NCBI RefSeq assembly: GCF_027627455.1
Contig: NZ_CP115483.1
Coordinates: forward strand, 1,736,001 to 1,800,000
Direction of reading: 5' to 3'
Length of the DNA: 64,000 bases
Origin: Sphingobacterium sp. SYP-B4668
Lineage (GTDB): Bacteria; Bacteroidota; Bacteroidia; Sphingobacteriales; Sphingobacteriaceae
In this document: positions 42,469 to 50,537 of the stretch, one piece after another
Layout: each line of letters starts with the position of its first letter
How positions within the stretch are numbered: position 1 is the stretch's first letter
Made by a program: the position numbers and the translations under genes
Notes under the pieces: model-generated
Told to the model about the DNA's origin: nothing
The model's input: the letters and a program-made list of their open reading frames with translations, nothing else
Databases searched by the model: none

Positions 42469-43473
42469 TTATAGGCTATTGACTCGGACCAAGAGATCTA
42501 CTAATCTATTGGAGTAACCAAATTCGTTGTCGTACCATCCTACAACTTTGACTAAGCCACCGACTATGGAGGTTAATTGTGCATCAAAAACACAAGAATA
42601 AGGGTTGTTAATAATGTCTACAGACACGATGGGATCTTCTGTATAATATAATATATGCTTGAGCTGGCCTTCGGCAGCCTCCTTAAATTTTTTATTGATT
42701 TCGGTTACGGATGTCCGATGTTTAAGTGTACATGTAAAGTCCGTAAGGGACCCATTTAACACGGGAACACGTATTCCAGCGCCACCCAATTTGCCTTCGA
42801 GGTGTGGAAATACATTGGTGATGGCTTTTGCCGCTCCGGTGGTAGTCGGGATAATGGACGAAGATGCTGCTCTGGCCCGACGTAAATCCCGATGGGGAGC
42901 ATCATGTAGATTTTGGTCACCAGTCATAGAATGCACGGTGGTGATATATCCATCTTCAATTCCCCAATTTTCATCCAAAATCTTTACCATAGGTGCCACG
43001 TTGTTGGTGGTGCAGGAAGCATTAGAAATAATGGCGGTAGAGAGGTCAAATGTGGTGTCATTGATGCCCAATACAATGGTTGGAATTTCTTTATCTGTTG
43101 GTGGGGCGGAGATGATAACCTTTCTAGCTCCAGCTATCAGGTGTAGATTGGCTTTTTCTTTGCTGGTGAAGTGGCCTGTTGACTCAATGACTACGTCAAC
43201 CTCAAGGGACTTCCAAGGGAGAGCCTCTGGACTCTTCTCCTTGAACACGCGTATATATCGACCATTGATAATAAGGTGGTCGTTATCAAAAGCAATAGTG
43301 CCCTGAAATGGACCGTGTACGGAGTCGTATTTGAAAAGATGTGACAGCGTCTGGGTATCTGTCAGGTCATTAATAGCAACGACCTGAAGATCTTGATCCA
43401 GATTTCGAATTAAAATATTGCGAAGGGTGTGTCTACCTATTCGGCCAAACCCATTGATTGCAACCTTTATCAT
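42469..43473 (-). CDS. gap: Glyceraldehyde-3-phosphate dehydrogenase
   Basis: This is a glycolytic enzyme. The 334-residue product from ATG 43473 (a TTG at 43476 is not used) has NAD-binding INGFGRIGR at 6-14, the acidic residue after the second strand (NDLTD, Asp36, favouring NAD) and the catalytic Cys154 in SNASCTTN. The His partner and phosphate sites follow in order (HSMTGDQNLHD, RRARAASSSIIPTTTGAAKA in part). It is encoded three bases after a thioredoxin-like lipoprotein gene on the same strand, an unusual operon partner. Confidence 0.96.
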   Translation of the reverse strand: MIKVAINGFGRIGRHTLRNILIRNLDQDLQVVAINDLTDTQTLSHLFKYDSVHGPFQGTIAFDNDHLIINGRYIRVFKEKSPEALPWKSLEVDVVIESTGHFTSKEKANLHLIAGARKVIISAPPTDKEIPTIVLGINDTTFDLSTAIISNASCTTNNVAPMVKILDENWGIEDGYITTVHSMTGDQNLHDAPHRDLRRARAASSSIIPTTTGAAKAITNVFPHLEGKLGGAGIRVPVLNGSLTDFTCTLKHRTSVTEINKKFKEAAEGQLKHILYYTEDPIVSVDIINNPYSCVFDAQLTSIVGGLVKVVGWYDNEFGYSNRLVDLLVRVNSL

Positions 43474-43476
43474 CAA

Positions 43477-44088
43477 TTATTTAGTATATGCTGCTATGAT
43501 TTCGTTGATATTTCTGTCACCCTCCCAGTATTCTTTAAGCTGACCATCTGGACCATACACGTAGTTAGCTGGAAATTGTGCCGGTACGTGGAATTTCTGA
43601 ATAAAGTCCTGATTTCTATCATAAAGCATTTCAATATTGGCTTTACCATTTAATTTAGGACCAAAGCTGTCTAAGAAAGAGGCCATCAAAGCCGGATCAT
43701 TCATCGAAACGAAGTAAATGTTTACGTTTTTGATACGGTCATAATTCTCAGAAAGTGCAGTAGCTTCGTGCTGGCAATGGTTGCATCCCGGATCGAACAA
43801 TACAAAAACCGAATTTTTGTCTTTTGCAAGGTCGATGTTGTTGAAACTTATACCTGATTTTAATTTGTAGAAAGTGAAATCAGCAGGAAGTTTTTTTGCT
43901 ACTTCTTTTACCATGGCAGGAGCCGCAGGCTGTTGTTGATGTGCGGACGAGCTCGCATGCGGATCTGGGGCAGTCTCTGTAGTGTTACTGGCTTCTTTTT
44001 GCTCGCTAGACTTGTTCTCGCTATTGCAAGAAAGAAGAAGAGCGCTAAAAGCTATTCCAATCAGTCCTAAAATGAATTTCTTATTCAT
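43477..44088 (-). CDS. Thioredoxin-like lipoprotein
   Basis: The 203-residue product from ATG 44088 has a lipobox (LLLSC, about Cys21), a 50-residue linker rich in Ala, Pro and Gln, and a thioredoxin fold with the redox motif DPGCNHCQHE (Cys-Asn-His-Cys). The cis-proline strand appears as PAQFPANYVYGPDG. It should act in the periplasm as a thiol oxidoreductase or peroxiredoxin-like enzyme of the TlpA/redoxin group; the partner is unknown. It is immediately upstream of gap (three bases), so the two are cotranscribed. Confidence 0.88.
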   Translation of the reverse strand: MNKKFILGLIGIAFSALLLSCNSENKSSEQKEASNTTETAPDPHASSSAHQQQPAAPAMVKEVAKKLPADFTFYKLKSGISFNNIDLAKDKNSVFVLFDPGCNHCQHEATALSENYDRIKNVNIYFVSMNDPALMASFLDSFGPKLNGKANIEMLYDRNQDFIQKFHVPAQFPANYVYGPDGQLKEYWEGDRNINEIIAAYTK

Positions 44089-44286
44089 ATGTATGTTACT
44101 TTTTCTTGATCGTTTAATATAAAACATGTTATTCCTCTGAAAGAGAGGTGTCTATATACAGATCCTGTTGTAATGAAAATTATGCTCAAAACTAGGAAAA
44201 AAATAGATGTTTATACGGCAATAGTTCGTATTATGACAGTGACATGTAATAGTCTGGATTTGCAAAAATATGGTTTCTCCTTCGGG

Positions 44287-45345
44287 TTAGGTGGGTATTT
44301 GTGGTTCATCATCTCGGTTGGGAGACGACTTTCCATATTCATTGCTATATACCTTTAATAACACGCCGACCGAGGAAAGAATGAGAGGACCAAAGATAAC
44401 ACCCAGCATCCCAAACAATTTTAAACCGAGCAATACTCCGAATACGGTTATCAATGGCGGAACATTGCCCAATGTCTTTAGGATGGTGAAGCGGAGCACA
44501 TTATCTATACCACCTATTACTATAAAGCCATAAGCAAGTAAGCCTAGTCCATTTCCCACCTGACCATTGGCCAATAGAAAAATAGATAGGGGAACATATA
44601 CAGTCATTGTACCCAACACGGGAATAATGGTAGACAGTGCAGTCATCCCGCCCCAAAAGATAGGGTTTTCAATACCCAATAACCAATAGCCGAGTAGGGC
44701 TACAAAGCCTTGGCATAAAGCCAATATAGGTATCCCTATCGCATTGGACCTAACCATCATATTTACTTCACTCCAGAGCTCTTGCTTGCTTTGTTGCGAG
44801 AAGGGGATAGCATGGTAGATCGTGGATTCCATCCGCTTGGCATTGACTAACATAAAATATAGGACAAATAAGGCAACAAGCAAATTGACGCCCACTTCGG
44901 CAATCGAATTTAGAATGTTGGGCAGGTATTTAGTCAATTTTTGTAGAATGCTCAGGAGTGCTTCTTCGGACAGGTCTACATTTTTTAGAATGGGGACTGT
45001 CTCCACATAATTTTTGATCGAGTTGAAGTTTTTTACGATATCGTTTTTGTCACCAACAAGAGATGTCAATTGAGGCGTAATATAGCTGATGAGCCCCCAA
45101 GTTGGTAGGACAATAAAAATAATGGTGATGAGGATAAAGAGCAAACTGACCAGTGGTTTGTTCCATTTGCGTCGTTCTGTCAGCTTGAAAAAGAAATTGC
45201 GAAAAAGAATATACAATGTTACAGCTCCTAAAAAACCAGGGAGGTAGTAAGAAAGGTTGGTGAATATCAAAATGCAGATCAAAATTGTAATAGTGATCAG
45301 CATAATCTGATTGATCGAATTGTTGTGGATTTGTCTGTATTTCAT
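44287..45345 (-). CDS. AI-2E family (PerM-like) membrane transporter
   Basis: This 352-residue inner-membrane protein has about seven to eight helices. The family pattern includes the N-terminal helix pair (about 15-65) and the conserved C-terminal segments LGIENPIFWGGMTALSTIIPVLGT (here by its core GGMTALSTIIPVLGT, about 230-245) and LGLKLFGMLGVIFGP (about 308-322). The family exports small molecules or ions (AI-2 in one case, Na+/H+ in others), so the substrate is not assigned. No clear operon partner. Confidence 0.93.
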   Translation of the reverse strand: MKYRQIHNNSINQIMLITITILICILIFTNLSYYLPGFLGAVTLYILFRNFFFKLTERRKWNKPLVSLLFILITIIFIVLPTWGLISYITPQLTSLVGDKNDIVKNFNSIKNYVETVPILKNVDLSEEALLSILQKLTKYLPNILNSIAEVGVNLLVALFVLYFMLVNAKRMESTIYHAIPFSQQSKQELWSEVNMMVRSNAIGIPILALCQGFVALLGYWLLGIENPIFWGGMTALSTIIPVLGTMTVYVPLSIFLLANGQVGNGLGLLAYGFIVIGGIDNVLRFTILKTLGNVPPLITVFGVLLGLKLFGMLGVIFGPLILSSVGVLLKVYSNEYGKSSPNRDDEPQIPT

Positions 45346-45468
45346 TTTTCAATTACTTGATTTCAACCTGATTTCTCCATGTAGAAATAGAGGCGATCTA
45401 TTTATGTACTCAACAGTTAATAAAGGTCAGAGAGACCTCATCATTTGTATATAGCAATTATATAAAAA

Positions 45469-45491
45469 AAGCGTCAGATTATCCGACGCTT
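45469..45491 (-). terminator. Terminator after the acyl-ACP desaturase
   Basis: On the minus strand the stem AAGCGTC / GACGCTT (nine-base loop) is followed by a run of seven T. It lies about 60 bases past the desaturase stop codon. Confidence 0.78.
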
Positions 45492-45552
45492 CAATATATT
45501 CCGTTATAAAAAAATACGGTTATGACACCTTCCCTCTAATGCGATCTCAGCT

Positions 45553-46548
45553 TTATCCATAAATCCATTTGAACTTGTACTCTTTTATGGGCGTCTGCAT
45601 ACGGTCGGCAAGTCTTAAAAGGCGATCCGGAAGTTTGAGTAAATAATCCCTTGCTTTTTCGGCTTTTTCATTCAATCCTGTTAATTTGTCCAAGTTCCAG
45701 TCTGTATTTAACTCTTTGAGAATGTCTACATAATCTACTGCGGTATACACTTCCAATCGTTGTGCGGCATCGGAGAAATGCGAAAATGCTTGACCTTGCG
45801 GTTCCCCTGTTTCTCTTAAAAACTGTGCGGGCATGACAATTTTTTTGCGCATCATATCTTCAAAAGCCAACACTACTTCGCTGGCATCAACTGTCAATGC
45901 TTTAGAAATGAACGACATATAAGCTTTGGCATGCCGAGCTTCGTCAGCGGCGATAACCCCACACATTTTGGCTAAAAGCTTGTCTCCATGTTTTTTGGCC
46001 AGTCCCGCCACACGACGATGGGACACGTTGGTCGCAATCTCTTGGAAGGAAGTGTATATAAAATTACGATAAGGATCACTGCCTGTGCCAATATCAAATC
46101 CATCTTTAATCAAATATTGGGCAGACCGTTCAAATTCGCGCATATTGACACGTCCCGTCAAGTAAAGGTATTTATTTAAGAGGTCGCCATGGCGATTTTC
46201 TTCTGCAGTCCATGCACGGACCCACTTCATCCAACCTCCCTGTTCGTTTTTTTCAACATCTTCCACCATAGTAAGCCAAGACTCGTAAGTGGGGAGCGCC
46301 TCTTCAGTGAGTGTATCACCTATCAATACGGCCATGAGATCGTACGACAACTCTTTTGCGCTCTCCTGTAAGTCCCTCACTTCTTCAAAGAACGTATCCC
46401 GTGACGAATCTGGAAGGAAATCAGCCGGCTGCCACATATCCTCAACAGGTTTCAGATATTCGCTCATTTCATTAAGCATGAAAGGCTCCAAGTATTTCAT
46501 GACCTCCTTACGGGATCCTTCGGGGATTTGTTGGTTTAACTCTTGCAT
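45553..46548 (-). CDS. Acyl-ACP desaturase (stearoyl-ACP Delta9-type, soluble)
   Basis: This 331-residue diiron enzyme is of the plant-type soluble acyl-ACP desaturase family. Both four-helix-bundle iron motifs are present: EENRHGDLL (about residue 130) and DEARHAKAY (about residue 216), with the helix-1 ligand Glu in the region before them. It inserts a double bond into fatty acyl-ACP using O2 and ferredoxin, adjusting membrane fluidity. It has its own terminator. A 376-base gene-free stretch lies upstream, before the divergent sufS gene. Confidence 0.94.
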   Translation of the reverse strand: MQELNQQIPEGSRKEVMKYLEPFMLNEMSEYLKPVEDMWQPADFLPDSSRDTFFEEVRDLQESAKELSYDLMAVLIGDTLTEEALPTYESWLTMVEDVEKNEQGGWMKWVRAWTAEENRHGDLLNKYLYLTGRVNMREFERSAQYLIKDGFDIGTGSDPYRNFIYTSFQEIATNVSHRRVAGLAKKHGDKLLAKMCGVIAADEARHAKAYMSFISKALTVDASEVVLAFEDMMRKKIVMPAQFLRETGEPQGQAFSHFSDAAQRLEVYTAVDYVDILKELNTDWNLDKLTGLNEKAEKARDYLLKLPDRLLRLADRMQTPIKEYKFKWIYG

Positions 46549-46924
46549 AACAACACAAAGATAATTAAATAATGCCTAATAATTTTTTAATAATTCGATA
46601 ATTTCCAGGGTAAAAATGTGTTTCGATTACAGAGATGCAATGGATAATGTGGTGAGGGTAAGGGGAGTGAAATGGTGCCGCAGCCAGCAAAGCTGGAGGA
46701 AAGATGAGTGATAGATGACAATCAAATCGGACATTATTGTACATCTGAAAACGAATGTGTGAGTGTATTGTCGAAGTGACTATTTGAGGGATTGGTGGTG
46801 AAAACGTGAACGGAGTTCCAGAAGGCAGGGGAGTAAAATGAGAGATTGGGTTTAAAAGAATACAGTCAATTGACTTATTTCTGATTTAATACTATTAACT
46901 TTGTCTACTTTAATAAGATACATT
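46549..46924. other. 376-base divergent intergenic region
   Basis: No coding frame is credible. It holds the sufS promoter at its right end and a small CCAGC-AAA-GCTGG hairpin (46684-46696). The middle part is unusually G-rich on the plus strand (about 46640-46850) for this genome. I see no known RNA family in it. Confidence 0.5.
46896..46903 (+). promoter_or_regulatory. -7 promoter box of sufS
   Basis: TAACTTTG matches TAnnTTTG, with a TTG (46869-46872 region) 23 bases upstream, slightly beyond the usual spacing. It would start transcription near 46907. This rules out the upstream TTG codon at 46901, which lies inside the box, and supports the TTG at 46925 as start. Confidence 0.5.
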
Positions 46925-48148
46925 TTGAAAAACTTAGATATCACTAAAATCAGAGCTGATTTCCCGATTTTGTCTCGGGAAGTAAATGGTAAACCCCTAG
47001 TATATCTCGATAATGGTGCCACTACACAAAAACCGAAGCAGGTGATTGATGCTATCGTCAAGTATTATACAGATATGAATAGCAACGTGCACCGTGGAGT
47101 GCATTATTTAAGTCAGATTTCCACTGATGCTTTTGAAGTAACGCGTCGTAAAGTTAAGCAGTTTATCAATGCGGCGCACGAACATGAAATCATTATCACA
47201 ACTGGAACTACTCATGCAATTAATATTATTGCGACCTGTTTTGGTAAAGCACATATTCGTAAAGATGATGAAATTCTTATTTCGGCAATGGAACATCATT
47301 CCAACATAGTGCCTTGGCAGATGTTGTGTGATGAAGTAGGTGCCAAACTGAAAGTCATTCCTATGAATGAAAAAGGTGAATTGATAGTAGAAGAATACGA
47401 GAACTTGTTGAATGATCGAACGAAAATTGTATCAATTACCTACGTTTCCAATGCATTAGGGACGGTGAATCCCGTTAAGGAGATGATTGAGATTGCGCAT
47501 CGATATCAGATACCGGTCTTAGTTGATGGAGCACAGGCTGTCCAACATATGGCTGTCGATGTTCAAGAATTGGATGCTGACTTTTTTACCTTTTCTGGGC
47601 ATAAGATGTACGGCCCTACAGGAATAGGAGTGTTGTATGGAAAAGAAGCGTTGCTAAATGCAATCCCGCCCTATCAAGGTGGTGGTGACATGATAAAGGA
47701 GGTAACTTTTGCAAAAACGACGTATAATGAGCTTCCTTTTAAATTCGAAGCAGGTACACCCAATATCGAAGCAGGTATATGCTTAGCGGATGCAATTGAT
47801 TATATTCAATCCTTGGGACTGGAGAATATTGCTGCGCATGAAGAGGAATTGTTGGCCTATGCAACAGAAAAGATGATCCAAATCCCTGGACTAAGAATTA
47901 TTGGTACGGCAGCTCGCAAATCGTCGGTATTATCCTTTGTAGTGGAAGGAGTCCATCCTTATGACATTGGGGTAATATTGGATAAATTGGGAATTGCTGT
48001 GCGTACAGGGCACCATTGTGCTCAACCAGTGATGGAGCAGTTCGGTATACCGGGCACTGTACGGGCTTCTTTTGCGTGCTATAATACCAAAGAAGAGATC
48101 GACAAATTAGCGATGGGAGTAGAACGTGCAGTGGCTATGTTGGTGTAA
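46925..48148 (+). CDS. sufS: Cysteine desulfurase SufS
   Basis: SufS is a PLP enzyme that removes sulfur from cysteine to make a persulfide for Fe-S cluster assembly. The 407-residue product from the TTG at 46925 opens with DITKIRADFPIL and has the PLP lysine Lys227 in TFSGHKMYGPTG and the active-site Cys365 in RTGHHCAQP. No ATG is available until well inside the conserved fold, so a TTG start is needed. The residue positions agree with E. coli SufS to within one. It is followed 11 bases later by sufE. SufBCD genes are not in the window. Confidence 0.95.
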   Translation: MKNLDITKIRADFPILSREVNGKPLVYLDNGATTQKPKQVIDAIVKYYTDMNSNVHRGVHYLSQISTDAFEVTRRKVKQFINAAHEHEIIITTGTTHAINIIATCFGKAHIRKDDEILISAMEHHSNIVPWQMLCDEVGAKLKVIPMNEKGELIVEEYENLLNDRTKIVSITYVSNALGTVNPVKEMIEIAHRYQIPVLVDGAQAVQHMAVDVQELDADFFTFSGHKMYGPTGIGVLYGKEALLNAIPPYQGGGDMIKEVTFAKTTYNELPFKFEAGTPNIEAGICLADAIDYIQSLGLENIAAHEEELLAYATEKMIQIPGLRIIGTAARKSSVLSFVVEGVHPYDIGVILDKLGIAVRTGHHCAQPVMEQFGIPGTVRASFACYNTKEEIDKLAMGVERAVAMLV

Positions 48149-48159
48149 TAAATAGAATT

Positions 48160-48579
48160 ATGACGATAAACGAAATACAAGATGAGCTCATCGAGGATTT
48201 TTCCTTCTTTGATGACTGGATGCAGAAGTACGAATACATCATTCAATTAGGTAAAGAATTACCATTGATCGATGAACAATTTAAGGTCGATAGTTATATT
48301 ATTAAAGGTTGCCAATCTAAGGTGTGGCTTCATCCCGAAATGGAGGCTGATAAATTGATGTTCAAGGCCGATAGTGATGCTGTTATCACTAAAGGGCTGG
48401 TCAGCTTAATGGTCAAGGTTTTATCAGGGCATACTCCTGAGGAAATCGCAAAGGCCGATTTATACTTCATTGATCAGATTGGATTAAAAGAACACCTTTC
48501 ACCGACAAGGGCCAACGGCTTACTCTCCATGGTGAAACAGATGAAACTTTACGCAATAGCGCTTCACGCTAAGAAATAA
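48160..48579 (+). CDS. sufE: Sulfur acceptor SufE
   Basis: SufE accepts persulfide sulfur from SufS and passes it to the cluster scaffold. The 139-residue protein has the active-site Cys51 in the motif IKGCQSKVWL and a following VSLMVKVLSGHTPEEI segment of the family fold. It is 11 bases after sufS, so they are cotranscribed. A short weak hairpin (TTTAAGGGA / TCCCTTAAA, 48591-48616) follows the stop, without a T run. Confidence 0.95.
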   Translation: MTINEIQDELIEDFSFFDDWMQKYEYIIQLGKELPLIDEQFKVDSYIIKGCQSKVWLHPEMEADKLMFKADSDAVITKGLVSLMVKVLSGHTPEEIAKADLYFIDQIGLKEHLSPTRANGLLSMVKQMKLYAIALHAKK

Positions 48580-48710
48580 ATTAATGCATATTTAAGGGAC
48601 AAAATGCTCCCTTAAACATGCTGTCCACGAGGCACTATTGTTGTCAGCCCGATTTTTACTTTCTTCTTTCGCTCATCTTAAATATAGGTTCCCCTAAAAT
48701 CTGTTTTACG

Positions 48711-48718
48711 TAATTTTG
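48711..48718 (+). promoter_or_regulatory. -7 promoter box of the histidine kinase
   Basis: TAATTTTG matches TAnnTTTG, ten bases before ATG 48728. No TTG is seen at the -33 position. The transcript would have at most a few leader bases. Confidence 0.4.
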
Positions 48719-48727
48719 TCTTTTAAT

Positions 48728-50200
48728 ATGATATCTGCTAGAAAAATATGGACTCGGCGTAGTATCCTCATTATTACGGGGGGGGCGTTTATTTTTCTGC
48801 TTACAGCTTTAATGCTATTACGTGTAATTAATGGTCGGTCACAGTCGCTCAATGTGAGGATGTTACAAGAGCTGAGTGCCGAGAAAGCCCTGTTGATCCA
48901 GAAAGAATTTGATATTCTGGATCAAAATGTGTTTTTGATTCAAGAATTGGCCAATACGGGTGATTACAATGCGATTGACCATTTGATCGGTCGCGGAAGA
49001 AAAGGGGATTTTATAATGGCTTATCAAGTTTGGTCACCAGAAGGGAGAAAACTTCATCACAGTTGGAGTGCAAAGGGTACCGATCTTGCGAATCTGTTAC
49101 CCTCCGAAATCTTGCAGGGGTCACCTTCTATGCCTGATTCAGTTATCCTAGTGAAAACCGGACAGAGCTTGTATGTGAGTAGGGGGTATGCTTTGAAAGA
49201 CAAGAACCTCAGAGTCTACATAGACCTTTTGAAGCTCAATGAATACTTCATGAATTCCAAATTGAGTGTGCGGGCTTATTTCGAACTTTATGATGTAAAT
49301 GGTTGGTGTCTTATTCATCCTGATATCAAAAAAGTGGGACAGCGAGATGTGAAAAAAATTTCGATGGTCAAGGAGAAGCAGGATACGGTATTGATGTCCG
49401 ACTATATAAATTTGAAGGTGCTTGTGCAGAAATATAAAATAGAAGGGATATTGGGACCTACTGAGGCCCTTATATCTGTTCTCTTTTTATTGACGGATGA
49501 AGATATAGAGGGAATCGGTCACCTTAGTCTATTTTTAGGACTTACTATGTTGGGAGTGGTCCTGCTATTGTCTTATATCCTGTATCGGGAAAGGCAAAAA
49601 ATCTTTAGGTTGGAGATGGAAGGGTTGCACCATCAAAAGGAGGAAGCCGTGTTTAAACTGGAACGCTTGCGTGAAAAGATGGACCCACATTTTCTTTTTA
49701 ACACGCTGGGCACCCTGCAACAGCTTATTAAAAAGGATAGTGAATTGGCGCAGACATTTGTGTCTAAACTGTCGAAAGTCTATAGGCGATTTCTAACACA
49801 GGATGATGGTGAACTATCTCCTATAGCCACTGAGCTTGCCTTGGCGGAGGAATATTTCTTTCTTCAGAAGATTCGATTTGGAGCGGGGCTCCAACCCCTG
49901 GATGTGCAGGTAGGGCAGGATATATATGCAGGAAAGATACCCAAATTGGGTTTACAGATGCTTATCGAAAACGCTATTAAGCATAATGAAATTTCGACAA
50001 CCCATCCGTTGTCAATCAAAATTGAAGTCGAAGATGGGAGAATTGTGGTGGTCAATACTTTGAATCTAAGACGGTCTGCGGACGAGTCAAATGGGTATGG
50101 TATTCCATATTTGAAAAATGTCTATAAGTATCATGGTGTTGAGGGATTTGAGGTTATTCAAAGCGGACATGCTTTTAAAGTTTATCTCCCTATCTTATAA
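48728..50200 (+). CDS. LytS-type sensor histidine kinase
   Basis: This 490-residue kinase has one N-terminal helix (about 12-32), an extracytoplasmic sensor region (about 33-265), a second helix (about 267-286) and a cytoplasmic His_kinase (PF06580) module. The phosphoacceptor His321 lies in MDPHFLFNTLGTLQQL, and the N box is LQMLIENAIKHNE. The periplasmic region has a CACHE-like feel (helical linker then IDHLIGRG, ELYDVNG) but is not certain. It is the first gene of a co-directional block with a metalloprotease, SusC, SusD and a LytTR response regulator 8 kb away, which is its likely partner. Confidence 0.92.
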   Translation: MISARKIWTRRSILIITGGAFIFLLTALMLLRVINGRSQSLNVRMLQELSAEKALLIQKEFDILDQNVFLIQELANTGDYNAIDHLIGRGRKGDFIMAYQVWSPEGRKLHHSWSAKGTDLANLLPSEILQGSPSMPDSVILVKTGQSLYVSRGYALKDKNLRVYIDLLKLNEYFMNSKLSVRAYFELYDVNGWCLIHPDIKKVGQRDVKKISMVKEKQDTVLMSDYINLKVLVQKYKIEGILGPTEALISVLFLLTDEDIEGIGHLSLFLGLTMLGVVLLLSYILYRERQKIFRLEMEGLHHQKEEAVFKLERLREKMDPHFLFNTLGTLQQLIKKDSELAQTFVSKLSKVYRRFLTQDDGELSPIATELALAEEYFFLQKIRFGAGLQPLDVQVGQDIYAGKIPKLGLQMLIENAIKHNEISTTHPLSIKIEVEDGRIVVVNTLNLRRSADESNGYGIPYLKNVYKYHGVEGFEVIQSGHAFKVYLPIL

Positions 50201-50537
50201 ATAGGGAAGATGCTTCATCTCTTTTTTTCGAAGGTTCACTCCGATTTGATGCGTATTCACGGATAAGGGCTTCCTATTCTCTGTATTTCTTGGCATCTTC
50301 ACCACTCAAATTTTTTGGCCCTACTTAAAAGCACTAATACGTACATGGTTTTTTGGTCCATCGCAGAGCGAAACGGATATATTAATCGTGATATCTGTCT
50401 ACAAGAGGCAGGAGTTCAGCGTCTTCAGAGTAGACAATTTTAGAAACAGATCAAGCCGGCATCATTCCACATCTCTCAATACGCTCAGATTATTGGAACT
50501 AGGCTGCATCTGAAACAAATAAAGCAGAAATACCCAG
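50201..50537 (+). other. 337-base gap between kinase and metalloprotease
   Basis: I see no credible gene. A short ATG frame at 50345-50443 (about 32 codons) has no recognisable feature. No strong hairpin or exact TAnnTTTG box stands out, so the metalloprotease promoter is not located. Confidence 0.5.

Noticed and set aside
42659..43306. Long plus-strand open frame (215 codons) within gap
   Set aside because: It is exactly antisense to the catalytic core of gap, and its translation has the Ser/Pro/Val bias of a shadow frame with no domain.
50345..50443. Short frame between kinase and metalloprotease
   Set aside because: About 32 codons, no start context, no recognisable composition.
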